Source: JBBRVP01 sp038246785
Lineage (GTDB): Bacteria; Actinomycetota; Actinomycetes; Jiangellales; Jiangellaceae
Direction of reading: 5' to 3'
Assembly (NCBI GenBank): GCA_038246785.1
Contig: JBBRVP010000002.1
Location: 1-64,000, forward strand
Length of the DNA stretch: 64,000 nt
The position numbers and the translations under genes were made by a program. The notes beneath the pieces were generated by a model, which worked only from the letters and a program-made list of their open reading frames with translations, was not told the DNA's origin and ran no database searches. Positions 1 to 9,688 of this stretch are shown one piece after another. How positions within the stretch are numbered: position 1 is the stretch's first letter; every line of letters begins with the position of its first letter.

Positions 1-86
1 ACCAGCTCGTCGGAGAACAACTCCCGACGCAGCCGACGAGCCTCGGACTCGGACACACCGTTCGTCTCATTGCTGGTCGCAGTCAC
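1..86 (-). CDS. N-terminal fragment of a probable transposase
   Basis: About 28 codons are visible before the left edge. I chose GTG at 86 because AAGGAG sits six bases upstream; an in-frame ATG at 104 has no such site. The visible peptide is hydrophilic and ends SEARRLRRELFSDELV, which resembles the N-terminus of actinobacterial IS256-type transposases. No catalytic DDE residue is in view, so the identity rests on this resemblance and on the inverted-repeat-like sequence just upstream. Confidence 0.4.
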   Translation of the reverse strand, partial: MTATSNETNGVSESEARRLRRELFSDEL

Positions 87-139
87 ACAGGACTCCTTCG
101 TCATCGGACCCGCCGCTTACACAGACCATCTGACACCCC
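1..139 (-). mobile_element. Terminal part of an IS256-like insertion sequence (continues past left edge)
   Basis: Only one end is in the window. Reading leftward on the minus strand, a probable terminal inverted repeat lies at about 115-139. It contains GTGTAA, a signature commonly seen at IS256-family ends. It is followed by a start codon with a well-spaced ribosome binding site at 86. The element abuts a DUF222/HNH gene that lacks its 5' half, as expected of an insertion into that gene. The other end and the target-site duplication are outside the window, so the family call is an inference from a short stretch. Confidence 0.5.
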
Positions 140-146
140 CCAGGCG

Positions 147-1013
147 CGGGTGCTGGACCCGCACGACCTGCGCCGCGCCGGGCGGCACCTGCTGCACGTG
201 CTCGCCCCTCACGAGGCGCTGGCCGACGAGGAGCAGGCGCTCGAGCGTCGCGAGCTGTTCCTCGTCGACGCTGGTGACGGCACCGTCGCGCTGGCCGGGT
301 CGCTGGACCCGGTCGGCGCCGAGACGCTGCGCACTGCCCTGGATGCCGCCGCCGCGCCGCCGCGGGCCGCGGAGGATCCCGACGCGCTGGCCTGCACGCC
401 GGCCCGCCGGCGAGCAGACGCGCTGATCGCCCTCGCCGAGCACTACCTGCGCACCGCCGACCTGCCCGCGGTACGTGAGCAGCGCCCGCGGGTCACCGTC
501 ACCGCGACCCTCGACGCGCTGCGCCACGATGTCGCGGCGGCGCGGCAGCCGGCCGGCCGAGACGCCGCCCGCAGCGGAGGCGGGCGACTGACGTGGGGCA
601 GCCCAGTGACCGCGGCCACTGCCCGTGCGCTGGCCTGCGACGCCGAGGTCATCCCGGCCGTGCTGGGCACCGCTGGCGAGGTGCTCGACCTCGGCCGCTC
701 CGCCCGCACGGTCAACCGGGCCATGCGCCGGGCGTTGGAGATCCGCGACCGCGGCTGCGTCTTCCCCGGCTGCGACCGGCCCAACGCGTGGACCGACGCG
801 CATCACGGCGTGCACTGGGCCGACGGAGGTGCCACATCGGTCGCCAACTGCGCGCTGTTCTGCAGCCGGCACCACCACGGACCGCTGCACCACGGCTGGC
901 GGCTGCACATCGGCGAGGACGACGGACTGCCCTACGTCATCCCACCTCGCTGGATCGACCCGCGGCAAAGCCCCCGGCTGCACGCCCGATTCAGCATGCC
1001 CACCGCGGCGTGA
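147..1013 (+). pseudogene. DUF222 / HNH endonuclease gene, 5' half missing
   Basis: The reading frame is open from the insertion-sequence junction and encodes about 288 residues. The first part matches the second half of a DUF222 domain. The last 100 residues form an HNH nuclease domain with CVFPGCDRPNAWTDAHH, an Asn-containing helix and a C-x3-H-H-H-type end. Proteins of this family are usually 430-500 residues and start with a longer helical DUF222 region that is absent here. The open frame runs back into the inverted-repeat-like sequence of the adjacent element without a recognisable start signal. It is most simply a gene truncated by the insertion. The family is multicopy in actinobacteria and its function is unknown; DNA cleavage is inferred from HNH. 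Confidence 0.7.
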
Positions 1014-1040
1014 CGAGAGCACGGGAAGCGGCTGCGGCGG

Positions 1041-2609
1041 TCACAGGTAGCCGATCGGGTCCACGGTCGAGCCGTCGCGGTACACCATGAAGTGCAGGTG
1101 GCAGCCGGTGGCGTAGCCCGTCATGCCGACGTACCCGATGATCTCACCGACGGAGACGTGCGCGCCGGCATGCGTCCCGAAGCGGGACTGGTGGCTGTAG
1201 CTCGTCATCAGCGACCGCCCGTTGTACCAGCCGTGGTCGATGAGCGTCTGGTTGCCGTATCCCACCTGGTAGGACGTCCAGACGACGGTGCCGCTGCGGG
1301 CGGCCCGGATGGGCGTCCCGCAGGAGGCGCCGAAGTCAGTGCCGTCGTGCAGCTTGTAGACGTGGGTGATCGGGTGCACGCGCATGCCGTAGGGGGAGGT
1401 GATGGGTGCGCCGTAGATGGGGCGGCTCAGCGGCGCGCCGGAGATCACGGGGGCAGCGCGTCCGCTCGACCGGCTCGACGACCCCGTCGCCCGTGGCTTC
1501 GGCGTGGAGGCGCGCGGCTTGGCGGTGTAGGCGCGGTGCTGGGCGGCTGCCTGACGGCGGGCCCGCGCTTCGGCGGCGCGCTCGGCAGCGCGCTCGGCAG
1601 CGAGCTCACGGGCCCGCTGGCGGGCGGCCCGTTCGCGCGCGGCACGCTCGCGGGCGGCGCGCAGCTTGGCCAGCCTCACCTGGCGGGCTCGCTCGCGCCG
1701 GATCCGCTCCTTGATGAGTCGCTCGATGCGGTTCCGCTCGGTGCTCAGCAGTTGGTAGCGGCGCAGGTCGGCGGCCTGGGCGCCGCGCGCCGCGGCGAGC
1801 GCGGCCCGCCGCTCGCCGACCAGCTGGGTCACCGCAGCCTCCCGCTCGGCGGCGGCGGCCTCCAGCCGCTGGGTCCGCGTCAGCCAGGTCGCGGCCTCCG
1901 CGCGCTTGCGGTCGGCGAGGTCGCGCAGTCCGTCGAGGGTGGCCCGCTCGGTGGCCAGCCGAGCCCGGTCGTCGCCCATGTCGGTGACGACGACGTTCTC
2001 CGAGCGGATGACCGACTGCACCGCGGACAGGCCGTCGCTGAGGGCGGTGGGATCGGTGGAATTGGTGAGGGCGAAGCCGAGCTCGGAGACGCCTGAGCCG
2101 CGGTAGGCGCCGGCGGCGATCTGCCCCATGCGGTCGTGCTGCGCGGTGATCCGCCGCGAGATCGCCGCGACCCGGTCCTGGGCATCGGCCAGGGCCCGCT
2201 CTGCCTCGGCCAGTCTCGCCTTCGCGGCGGCATCACGGGCCTGCGCCCCGACGAGCTCACCGCGCGCCTGGGCGAGTGCCTGGCGGGCCGGCGGCAGCTT
2301 GGCCTCCGCCCGACGGACCCGGGAGGTGGCCGCGACCAGCGCCGCGCTGTCCTCGTCGAGGTCCTGGCGGGTGGTGGCGAGCTGGCTCTGCACCTGCCGC
2401 TTGCGCTGCTCCGGCGTTGCCGCCTGGGCAGCCGGCAGCGTCCCGACGAGCACGAGCGTCACGGCAGAGCCCACCAGAGCCAGCGCACGGCGGTGCCGGT
2501 GCAGCCCGTGCCCGCTCCCCTGCAGGTGCCCTGCCGAGTGCTCGTGCCCTCCGGTGCCGACCGGGGAAGTCCGCGGGCCGGGGCCCACGGGTCGGACGTG
2601 GAAGGACAC
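1041..2609 (-). CDS. M23 family peptidoglycan hydrolase with long coiled coil, FtsEX-linked
   Basis: The 522-residue protein has an N-terminal signal or membrane segment (about residues 45-65). A very long Arg/Ala-rich coiled coil follows to about 360, then a Ser/Thr/Pro linker and a C-terminal LytM/M23 zinc peptidase domain. The metal ligands are visible as HDGTDFG (about 421-427) and CHLHF (about 503-507). GTG at 2609 is chosen because AGGAG lies five bases upstream; the open frame continues to 2636 without a better signal. It is the gene directly after ftsX, and the layout matches EnvC-like partners: FtsEX would drive the coiled coil to activate a cell-wall hydrolase at division. M23 enzymes cut peptide cross-links. 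Direct control by FtsEX is inferred from gene order. Confidence 0.85.
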   Translation of the reverse strand: MSFHVRPVGPGPRTSPVGTGGHEHSAGHLQGSGHGLHRHRRALALVGSAVTLVLVGTLPAAQAATPEQRKRQVQSQLATTRQDLDEDSAALVAATSRVRRAEAKLPPARQALAQARGELVGAQARDAAAKARLAEAERALADAQDRVAAISRRITAQHDRMGQIAAGAYRGSGVSELGFALTNSTDPTALSDGLSAVQSVIRSENVVVTDMGDDRARLATERATLDGLRDLADRKRAEAATWLTRTQRLEAAAAEREAAVTQLVGERRAALAAARGAQAADLRRYQLLSTERNRIERLIKERIRRERARQVRLAKLRAARERAARERAARQRARELAAERAAERAAEARARRQAAAQHRAYTAKPRASTPKPRATGSSSRSSGRAAPVISGAPLSRPIYGAPITSPYGMRVHPITHVYKLHDGTDFGASCGTPIRAARSGTVVWTSYQVGYGNQTLIDHGWYNGRSLMTSYSHQSRFGTHAGAHVSVGEIIGYVGMTGYATGCHLHFMVYRDGSTVDPIGYL

Positions 2610-2719
2610 GGGGTCTCCTTCGTGACGGCAGCCCACCGGGCACCGTAGGGGAGAAGACCTCCGATATCGGGGATTTGAGGGGCTCGAGTGACCACGTGAG
2701 TCGCCCTACGCCCCACCAG

Positions 2720-3619
2720 TCACACGCGCAGGTAGCGCCTCAGGGTCACGAACGCGGCCACCACGGCCAGCGCCACCCCGGCCGCGAACAGCCACGGGTA
2801 GATCGACAGCACCTGCTGCCAGCCCACCCACTGCGTGAACCGCAGCCGCTCGAGCTGGCCCTGCACGACCAGGACCTGGAAGGCGGCGAGCAGGCCACAG
2901 GCCAGTGCGGCGCCGATGACCGAGGCGACGACGGCCTCGAGGATGAACGGCAGCTGGATGTAGAAGCTCGCCGCGCCGACGAGTCGCATGATCGAGGTCT
3001 CACGCCGTCGGTTGAACGCCGCCACGCGGATGAGGATGCCGGTGAGCAGCAGCGCCGCCGTGAGCAACGCGACCGACGCCGCCCAGGTCGCCCACTGCAG
3101 CCGGTTGATGATGTCGAAGATCGGGCCGAGGGTGGAGCGCTGGTCGCTCACCTCGAAGACGCCCGCCAGCCCGGAGACGGCGCTGACCACGCCCTCGTAC
3201 TTCTCCGGGTTCTTCAGCTTGATGCGGTAGGACTCCTGGAGCTGATTGGGGGTGATGTTGTCGGCCAGATCGGCGTTGAAGCGCAGCTTGAAACGCTGGT
3301 ACGCCTGCTCCTGCGTCTCGAAGAAGACCCGCTGGACCTCCGGCGAGCCGCCCAAGGTCTGCCGGATCGCGGCCTTCTGCTCCTTGCTCGCCTTCCCGCC
3401 GGCGCAGTTCGCCCCGGTGTCGAACTCGTTGCAGAGGAAGACCGAGATCTCGACGCGGTCGTACCAGTAGCCCTTGGTCAGGGCCACCTGCTCGCGCATG
3501 AGCAACCCAACGCCGAGCAGGCTCAACGAGACCGTGGTCACCACGACGAGGGCGACGGTCATCGTGAGATTGCGGCGCAGGCCGATGCCGATGTCCTTGA
3601 GGACGTACTGGAGACGCAT
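2720..3619 (-). CDS. ftsX: Cell division ABC transporter permease FtsX
   Basis: A protein of 299 residues, normal for FtsX. It starts MRLQYVLKDIGIGLRRNLTM, the usual actinobacterial beginning. It has one N-terminal membrane helix (about 20-45), an extracellular domain of about 130 residues with two Cys (in SVFLCNEFDTGANCAGG), and three C-terminal helices with the conserved RREIxIMRLVGA-type stretch (RRETSIMRLVGA). FtsX forms a complex with the FtsE ATPase at the septum and passes ATP-driven shape changes to a periplasmic wall hydrolase. It lies 42 bases after ftsE and 110 bases before the M23 gene on the same strand. Confidence 0.96.
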   Translation of the reverse strand: MRLQYVLKDIGIGLRRNLTMTVALVVVTTVSLSLLGVGLLMREQVALTKGYWYDRVEISVFLCNEFDTGANCAGGKASKEQKAAIRQTLGGSPEVQRVFFETQEQAYQRFKLRFNADLADNITPNQLQESYRIKLKNPEKYEGVVSAVSGLAGVFEVSDQRSTLGPIFDIINRLQWATWAASVALLTAALLLTGILIRVAAFNRRRETSIMRLVGAASFYIQLPFILEAVVASVIGAALACGLLAAFQVLVVQGQLERLRFTQWVGWQQVLSIYPWLFAAGVALAVVAAFVTLRRYLRV

Positions 3620-3661
3620 GCCTACCTTGGTTATCCGGTCGGGGACGGGACGGTTGGCCGC

Positions 3662-4351
3662 TCAGCGGCTGTAGCCGTAGACGCCGCGGCTCTGGTCACG
3701 GACCAGCTGCCCGTCCTCGAGCTCGACGACCCGCTTGCGCATCTGGTCGACGATCGTCGAGTCGTGGGTGGCCATGACCACGGTCGTGCCGGTGCGGTTG
3801 ATCCGGTCGAGCAACTTCATGATGCCGACGGAGGTCGTGGGGTCCAGGTTGCCCGTCGGCTCGTCGGCGATGACGATCGCCGGGCGGTTGACGAACGCGC
3901 GGGCGATGGCAACCCGCTGCTGCTCGCCGCCGGAGAGCTGGTCGGGCATCCGGTCCTCCTTGCCGTCAAGGCCCACGAGCTCCAGCACGGCCGGGACGTC
4001 GCGGTGGATCTGCCCGCGGGAGCGGCCGATGACCTCCATCGCGAAGGCGACGTTCTCGAACACCGTCTTGTTGGCCAGCAGCCGGAAGTCCTGGAAGACG
4101 GTGCCGATCTGGCGGCGCAGCGCGGGCACCTTCCACTGGGAGAGCCGCGCCAGCTCCTTGCCGGCGACGAAGATCCGGCCCGCGGTCGGCCGCTCCTCCT
4201 TGAGGACCAGCCGCAGGAACGTCGACTTGCCCGAGCCGGAGGCGCCGACGAGGAAGACGAACTCGCCCTTCTCGACGTCGAGGGTGATGTCCTCCAGCGC
4301 TCCCCTGGCCTGGCCGGGGTAGAGCTTGCTGACGTTGTCGAACCGGATCAC
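3662..4351 (-). CDS. ftsE: Cell division ATP-binding protein FtsE
   Basis: ABC ATPase of 229 residues with Walker A GASGSGKST, Q-loop FQDFRLL, signature LSGGEQQR, Walker B IVIADEPTGNLD and the switch His in MATHDS. GTG at 4351 gives the typical VIRFDNVSKLYPG start. The open frame extends to 4423 but that N-terminal tail is Pro/Arg-rich and unlike the family. FtsE powers FtsX at the division site. The order prfB-ftsE-ftsX is standard in actinobacteria. Confidence 0.96.
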   Translation of the reverse strand: MIRFDNVSKLYPGQARGALEDITLDVEKGEFVFLVGASGSGKSTFLRLVLKEERPTAGRIFVAGKELARLSQWKVPALRRQIGTVFQDFRLLANKTVFENVAFAMEVIGRSRGQIHRDVPAVLELVGLDGKEDRMPDQLSGGEQQRVAIARAFVNRPAIVIADEPTGNLDPTTSVGIMKLLDRINRTGTTVVMATHDSTIVDQMRKRVVELEDGQLVRDQSRGVYGYSR

Positions 4352-4462
4352 AGCGACATCACAGGACCTCGTGGCGCGGGGCGCCGGTGCGGGGGCAGGA
4401 CCGAGCCGGGCGCGCCGTAGCACCCGGAGACGCTGGCCAGTGTACGTCCGGCGGGGCGGCCC

Positions 4463-5578
<1,116 letters not shown>

Positions 5579-5811
5579 GTCTGTCGAGGGTAGTCGGCTC
5601 CCGAGGACGTGAGTGCTTTCCGCGTCAGCGGGACGAGAACCCGCCACCGTGGCAGTATCGACGAGACTCGCGACGGCGTTGCGGATGGCGAACGCTCCAC
5701 GAGGGTGATCCACCACGTGGGTCGAGACCCTTGCCGTGCGCGGCTCCGGTCCAGCGAAGTCCTCGCCGGGCGCGCGTGAGGCGGAGCTCGCCGCCGGGTA
5801 GGCCGCCGCAC

Positions 5812-6643
5812 TTGACTACTCCGACGGTGGCGCTGCTGGGGACGGGGACGATGGGCGCCGGGATGGCGCGCAACATCGAGCGGGCGGGGATGCCGCTGCG
5901 GGTGTGGAACCGCACCCGCGAGCGCGCCGAGCCACTGGCCGCCGACGGGGCGCTGATCAGCGCGGACCCGCGCAGCGCCGTCGAGGGTGCCGACGTGGTC
6001 CTGACGATGCTGTGGGACGCCGACACGGTGGAGAGTGCGCTGCGGCAAGCCGTGGGCGGATTCGCGCCGGGCACGGTGCTGCTGCAGCAGAGCACCGTCG
6101 GAGTCGAGGGCGCCGAGCGGCTGGCGGAGGTGGCGACCGAGCTGGGACTCGCGTACGTCGACGCACCGGTCCTCGGCACCAAGGCACCCGCCGAGCAAGG
6201 GACGCTCGTCGTGCTGGCATCAGGGCCGGACGAGGAGCGCGCCCGGGTCCAGCCGGTGCTCGACGCGATCGGCTCGCGGACGCTCTGGCTCGGACCGGCA
6301 GGGTCGCGGCTCAAGCTGGCCGCCAACGCCTTCGTCATCACACTGGTCGCCGGCATCGCGCAGTCCGTCGCGCTGACAGCGCGGCTCGGGCTGGACCCGG
6401 CGCGCTTCCTGGAGGCTGTCGGCGGCGAGGCGATGGACGCGCCGTACGTCCAGCTCAAGGGCCACACCATGATCGCCGGGGACTTCGCGCCGGCGTTCGG
6501 GCTGGCCGGCGCGCTCAAGGACGCCGACCTGATACACCACCCTCGTCGACGCCCTACGGGCCCAGCAGCGAAGCGTCGTCGAGGCCGGGCACGGCGACGA
6601 GGACCTGTCTGCGGTCTACCGCGTGTACGACACGCGCAGCTGA
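5812..6643 (+). pseudogene. 6-phosphogluconate/3-hydroxyisobutyrate dehydrogenase-like NAD(P)-binding protein, frameshifted
   Basis: The N-terminal Rossmann motif VALLGTGTMGAGMARNIERAG and the family stretch GTKAPAEQGTL are intact. The catalytic-helix region GPAGSRLKLAANAF is also intact, through LAGALKDADLI (about 6534). Then the frame goes wrong. Codons from 6542 in the next frame read LVDALRAQQRSVVEAGHGDEDL and end at a TGA at 6641-6643, which is the normal C-terminus of this family. Roughly 30-40 bases between the two parts appear to be missing, shifting the frame. As sequenced the protein would run on to 6690 with an unrelated Arg-rich tail. The start is uncertain: TTG 5812 or GTG 5824. 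Confidence 0.75.
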
Positions 6644-6723
6644 TACGTCGCTCATCGCAGCGACAGCGCCCGTCCGGCGGAGCACCATGACGTCGAGCAG
6701 ACGCCACGAGCCTCGGGAGCAGC

Positions 6724-8829
6724 ATGGCGACATCGGGGCGCGACGTCCGGTCGGTGGTGCGTCGGCTGCCCTTCACCCTCACGGTGGTCACCGTCACGCT
6801 GCTGCTCGGTGTGGCGACCGGCACCCTGTGGTCGCGGCTCAGCGACAAGGCGCTGCTCGACCACGTGGCGTACGGCCTCCCGGCCCTCGACGCGGGCCGC
6901 TGGTGGACCGTGGCGACCGGCGCGGTCTTCGCCATCAGCCCGGCCCAGTACGTGCCAGTGCTGACCACCTCCCTGTTCCTCGTCGGATTCACCGAGCTGC
7001 GCTTCGGGACCCTGCGCGCCATGGCTGTCTGCGTCGGGATGCATCTCGTCGGCGTCCTCGGCGCGGCCGGGTTCCTCGCGCTGGCCAGCGGCCACGGGTG
7101 GGCGTGGGCCGACGCCACCTCGCGCGTCCTCGACGTCGGATTCTCCGCGGGAGCCCTCGGCGGCGCGGCGGCCGCGACCGTCACGCTGCCCCTGCCGTGG
7201 CGCGGGCGCGCCCGGGCGGTGCTGCTGGCGTACGCCTTGGTCGCCTTTCTCTACATCGGCGCACTGTGGGACCTCGAGCACCTCATCGCGATCGTCGTCG
7301 GGCTGGCGATCGGCCCGCTGCTCGCGGGGAGGCACATCGACCTCCGCCCGCGAGTGCTGAGCCGGCACGAGTACCGGCTGCTCGCCGCCGGCGCGTTCGC
7401 CGTCACGGCGGCGGCGTCACTGCTCAGCTCCTTCGCGCCGTCGGGTGGCCCGCTCACCGTCGGGCTGGACGATACGGCGACCTCCCCGACGTCCGGAGTG
7501 GTCTTCGCCGTCATCTGGGGAGTCGTCGCCGACGGGCTGCGACGCGGACGCCGTCGCGCGTGGCTGTTCGCGCTCGGCCTCACGGCGGCGCTGCTCGTGC
7601 TCGTCGTCACCACCGGGGTCGTGCTGGCGGCCACCGGTCGGCCGGGCTGGCCAGTGCTGACCTACACGCTGCTGCTCAGCCTTGCCCAGCTCGTCGTGCT
7701 CGTCGTGGGGCGACGCGCCTTCCGCAACCCCTCCCGGCGGCGGGCCCGGCGTACTCCGGGATCGCTGCTGTTCCAGGGCAGCGAGGACGACCGCGCCGAG
7801 GCGATACAGGAGCTGCGGGCCTGCGGCACCGTCAACCACCTGGCCTGGATGACGACGTGGCCGGAGAACCGCTGGTTCGCGCCGGCGGGGACCGGCGGCT
7901 ACGTCGCCTACCGCGTGCACGCCGGCGTCGCGATCGGGCTCTGCGACCCGGTGGCCGCCGGCCGGGACGAGCGGTCCGCGCTGCTGGCCTCCTTCGCCGA
8001 CAGCGTCCAGGCGGAGGGCCTGCTCCCCTGCCTGTTCTCGGTCACCCAGGAGGCTGCCGACCACGCCGCCAGCCGGGGCTGGCAGGCGCTGCAGGTGGCC
8101 GAGGAGGCGTTCGTCGACCTCGGCTCGCTGGAGTTCCGCGGCAAGGCCTGGCAGGACGTTCGTACGGCACTCAACAAGGCCGCGGCGGCCGGGGTGACCC
8201 ACCAGATGGGCGCCCTCGCGGAGCTGCCCCGAGGCATCCAGGTGCAGGTCCGGGCGATCTCCGAGCAGTGGATCGGCGACAAGGGGCTGCCCGAGATGGG
8301 CTTCACCCTCGGCGGCGTCGACGAGGCCATGGACCCGCACGTGCGAGTCGGGCTCGCCGTCGACGGCGACGGGACCGTCCACGGCGTCACCTCGTGGATG
8401 CCGGTGCCCGAGCCGGGCGGCGGAGCCCCGCGGGGCTGGACGCTGGACGTCATGCGGCGGCTGCCGGGCGGCTTCCGGCACTCGATGGAGTTCCTCATCG
8501 CCTCGGCCTGCCTGGCCTTCCGAGAGGAGGGCGCGGCGCTGGTGTCGCTGTCCGGCGTGCCGCTGGCCCGCGCCGGAGCCGGGGACTCGGCTGCCGAGCG
8601 CGGCGGGCTCGACGCCTTCCTCGACACCCTCGGCGCCACGCTCGAGCCGTACTACGGCTTCCGGTCACTGCAGGCGTTCAAGGCCAAGTTCTCACCGACG
8701 TACGCCCCGCTGTACCTGGTCTTCCCGGAAGCGGGGGCGCTGCCGCGGATCGGCGTCGCGCTGAGCCGGGCCTACCTGCCGGAGGCCGGCGTACGTGACC
8801 TGGTCTCGCTGACCCGCGGTTCTCACTAG
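6724..8829 (+). CDS. Multipass membrane protein with DUF2156 domain (lysylphosphatidylglycerol synthase-like)
   Basis: A protein of 701 residues. The first ~330 form about eight membrane helices with a rhomboid-like look (WWTVATGAVF, LVGFTELRFGTLRA, DLEHLIAIVVG). The rest is a cytoplasmic DUF2156 domain (TVNHLAWMTTWPENRWF, AYRVHAGVAIGLCDPV, PLYLVFPE), the GNAT-like fold of MprF and mycobacterial LysX proteins. Such enzymes move an aminoacyl group from tRNA to phosphatidylglycerol, lowering surface charge and giving resistance to cationic peptides. No lysyl-tRNA synthetase domain is fused, unlike LysX. The substrate cannot be told from sequence. It lies 80 bases downstream of the broken dehydrogenase on the same strand. 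Confidence 0.8.
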   Translation: MATSGRDVRSVVRRLPFTLTVVTVTLLLGVATGTLWSRLSDKALLDHVAYGLPALDAGRWWTVATGAVFAISPAQYVPVLTTSLFLVGFTELRFGTLRAMAVCVGMHLVGVLGAAGFLALASGHGWAWADATSRVLDVGFSAGALGGAAAATVTLPLPWRGRARAVLLAYALVAFLYIGALWDLEHLIAIVVGLAIGPLLAGRHIDLRPRVLSRHEYRLLAAGAFAVTAAASLLSSFAPSGGPLTVGLDDTATSPTSGVVFAVIWGVVADGLRRGRRRAWLFALGLTAALLVLVVTTGVVLAATGRPGWPVLTYTLLLSLAQLVVLVVGRRAFRNPSRRRARRTPGSLLFQGSEDDRAEAIQELRACGTVNHLAWMTTWPENRWFAPAGTGGYVAYRVHAGVAIGLCDPVAAGRDERSALLASFADSVQAEGLLPCLFSVTQEAADHAASRGWQALQVAEEAFVDLGSLEFRGKAWQDVRTALNKAAAAGVTHQMGALAELPRGIQVQVRAISEQWIGDKGLPEMGFTLGGVDEAMDPHVRVGLAVDGDGTVHGVTSWMPVPEPGGGAPRGWTLDVMRRLPGGFRHSMEFLIASACLAFREEGAALVSLSGVPLARAGAGDSAAERGGLDAFLDTLGATLEPYYGFRSLQAFKAKFSPTYAPLYLVFPEAGALPRIGVALSRAYLPEAGVRDLVSLTRGSH

Positions 8830-8846
8830 GCGCGAGGCGCCGCCGC

Positions 8847-8956
8847 GATGTTGAGGCGGTTCTGCTGTGGTGGGCGCGACATCGCCTCAAGATCCGGCGT
8901 ATCCGAGCGATCTTGAGGCATCCCTGCGCCCATCGGCACCGGAACGTCTCAAGATC
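8847..8956. repeat. Intergenic repeat, copy A: four alternating 11-bp arms at fixed spacing
   Basis: An 11-bp arm GCCTCAAGATC and its complement alternate four times: complement at 8847-8857 (imperfect), direct 8884-8894, complement 8909-8919, direct 8946-8956 (one mismatch). Gaps are 26, 14 and 26 bases. The middle pair forms a perfect 11-bp stem with a 14-base loop. The same arms with the same 14/26 spacing occur at 41303-41412. The rest of the 8830-9083 gap contains nothing else I can support. Confidence 0.8.
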
Positions 8957-9083
8957 GTGCGGCGGCGGCATCGCGCGCGCCGCCTCTTCGGCCGTATCTC
9001 AGCGGACGGCCCGAGCCTCCTCTCTGGTGCCGAAGCCCGAGCGGGCCGGCCGCGCACGAGCGCGACGAGGAGAGGCACCCACC

Positions 9084-9230
9084 GTGAGCACGCCGATGAC
9101 CCGGATCCCGACGAGGCAGCTGAGCGCCGGGGAGCGCGCCGCAGCGCTCATCGAGGCGCTGGGGCTCGTCGTGGCGGCCGCCGTGCTGCTCTCGGCCTAC
9201 CTGCACTTCGCGCAGTCGCTGCTGGGCTGA
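9084..9230 (+). CDS. Small single-span membrane protein
   Basis: A protein of 48 residues with a hydrophilic start (MSTPMTRIPTRQLSAGERAA) and one hydrophobic helix to the end (ALGLVVAAAVLLSAYLHFA). GTG at 9084 is preceded by GAGGAGAGG eight bases away, which supports translation. It runs toward the last gene of the Tad operon, whose stop is 12 bases away. Function unknown. It could be a chance frame, but the ribosome binding site and amphipathic layout argue for a real gene. Confidence 0.5.
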   Translation: MSTPMTRIPTRQLSAGERAAALIEALGLVVAAAVLLSAYLHFAQSLLG

Positions 9231-9241
9231 TCGGCAGCCGG

Positions 9242-9688
9242 TCAGCCAGCGACCGCCTCGGCGGTGGACTCCACCAGGATCGGCACGCCCGCGGCGTACG
9301 CCCCGGTCACAGCGGTCACGAAGCTCACCGGCGACACCGCCCGCAGCGCCACCCGCACCGCACCGTCACGGGTCACGGCGACGTCGACCACCGCGAAGCC
9401 CTGGAAGCGCTCGGCGAGCCCGTTGCGGGCGGCGTAGTCGCGTACGGCAGCCGCCGCAGCCCCGTCGTCGAGCGGGACCCCCGCCTCCACGCCCTGCTGG
9501 TAGACGACCTCGTCGGCGACCTCCTGCGCGGCGGTGACGGCGGCACCGTCGGCGTAGGACACGAGAGCCCGCCGGGTGAGGTAGGCCCGGGTGGAGGTGA
9601 CGACGACGACGAGCAGCAGCGCACCGACGACGGCGAAACCGATCACCATGATCGTGATCTGGCCGGACTCTCGGCGGGCACGGCTCAC
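9242..9688 (-). CDS. TadG/Rv3654c-like pilus-assembly membrane protein
   Basis: A protein of 148 residues: short basic N-terminus with RESGQITIM, one membrane helix (VIGFAVVGALLLVVVVTS), then an extracytoplasmic domain with YADGAAVTAAQEVADEVV. This is the usual pattern of the last gene of actinobacterial Tad operons. It probably forms a minor pseudopilin or an assembly component of Flp pili. Its start overlaps the previous gene by four bases, so it is translationally coupled. Confidence 0.8.
   Translation of the reverse strand: MSRARRESGQITIMVIGFAVVGALLLVVVVTSTRAYLTRRALVSYADGAAVTAAQEVADEVVYQQGVEAGVPLDDGAAAAAVRDYAARNGLAERFQGFAVVDVAVTRDGAVRVALRAVSPVSFVTAVTGAYAAGVPILVESTAEAVAG

Noticed and set aside
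2610..2719. Cyclic-di-AMP riboswitch before the M23 peptidase gene
   Set aside because: Such riboswitches often precede actinobacterial wall hydrolase genes, but this 110-base gap is too short and lacks the recognisable conserved stems.
2276..4420. A 714-codon plus-strand frame across ftsE, ftsX and the M23 gene
   Set aside because: It spans three good genes on the other strand and shows no recognisable motif.
5904..8798. A 964-codon plus-strand open frame overlapping the DUF2156 gene
   Set aside because: Out-of-frame shadow, Arg/Ala/Gly-rich low-complexity peptide; the overlapping frame has clear domains.
8913..9083. Longer N-terminus for the small membrane protein at 9084
   Set aside because: The upstream part overlaps the intergenic repeat and is Arg/Ser-rich; the strong ribosome binding site lies right before GTG 9084.
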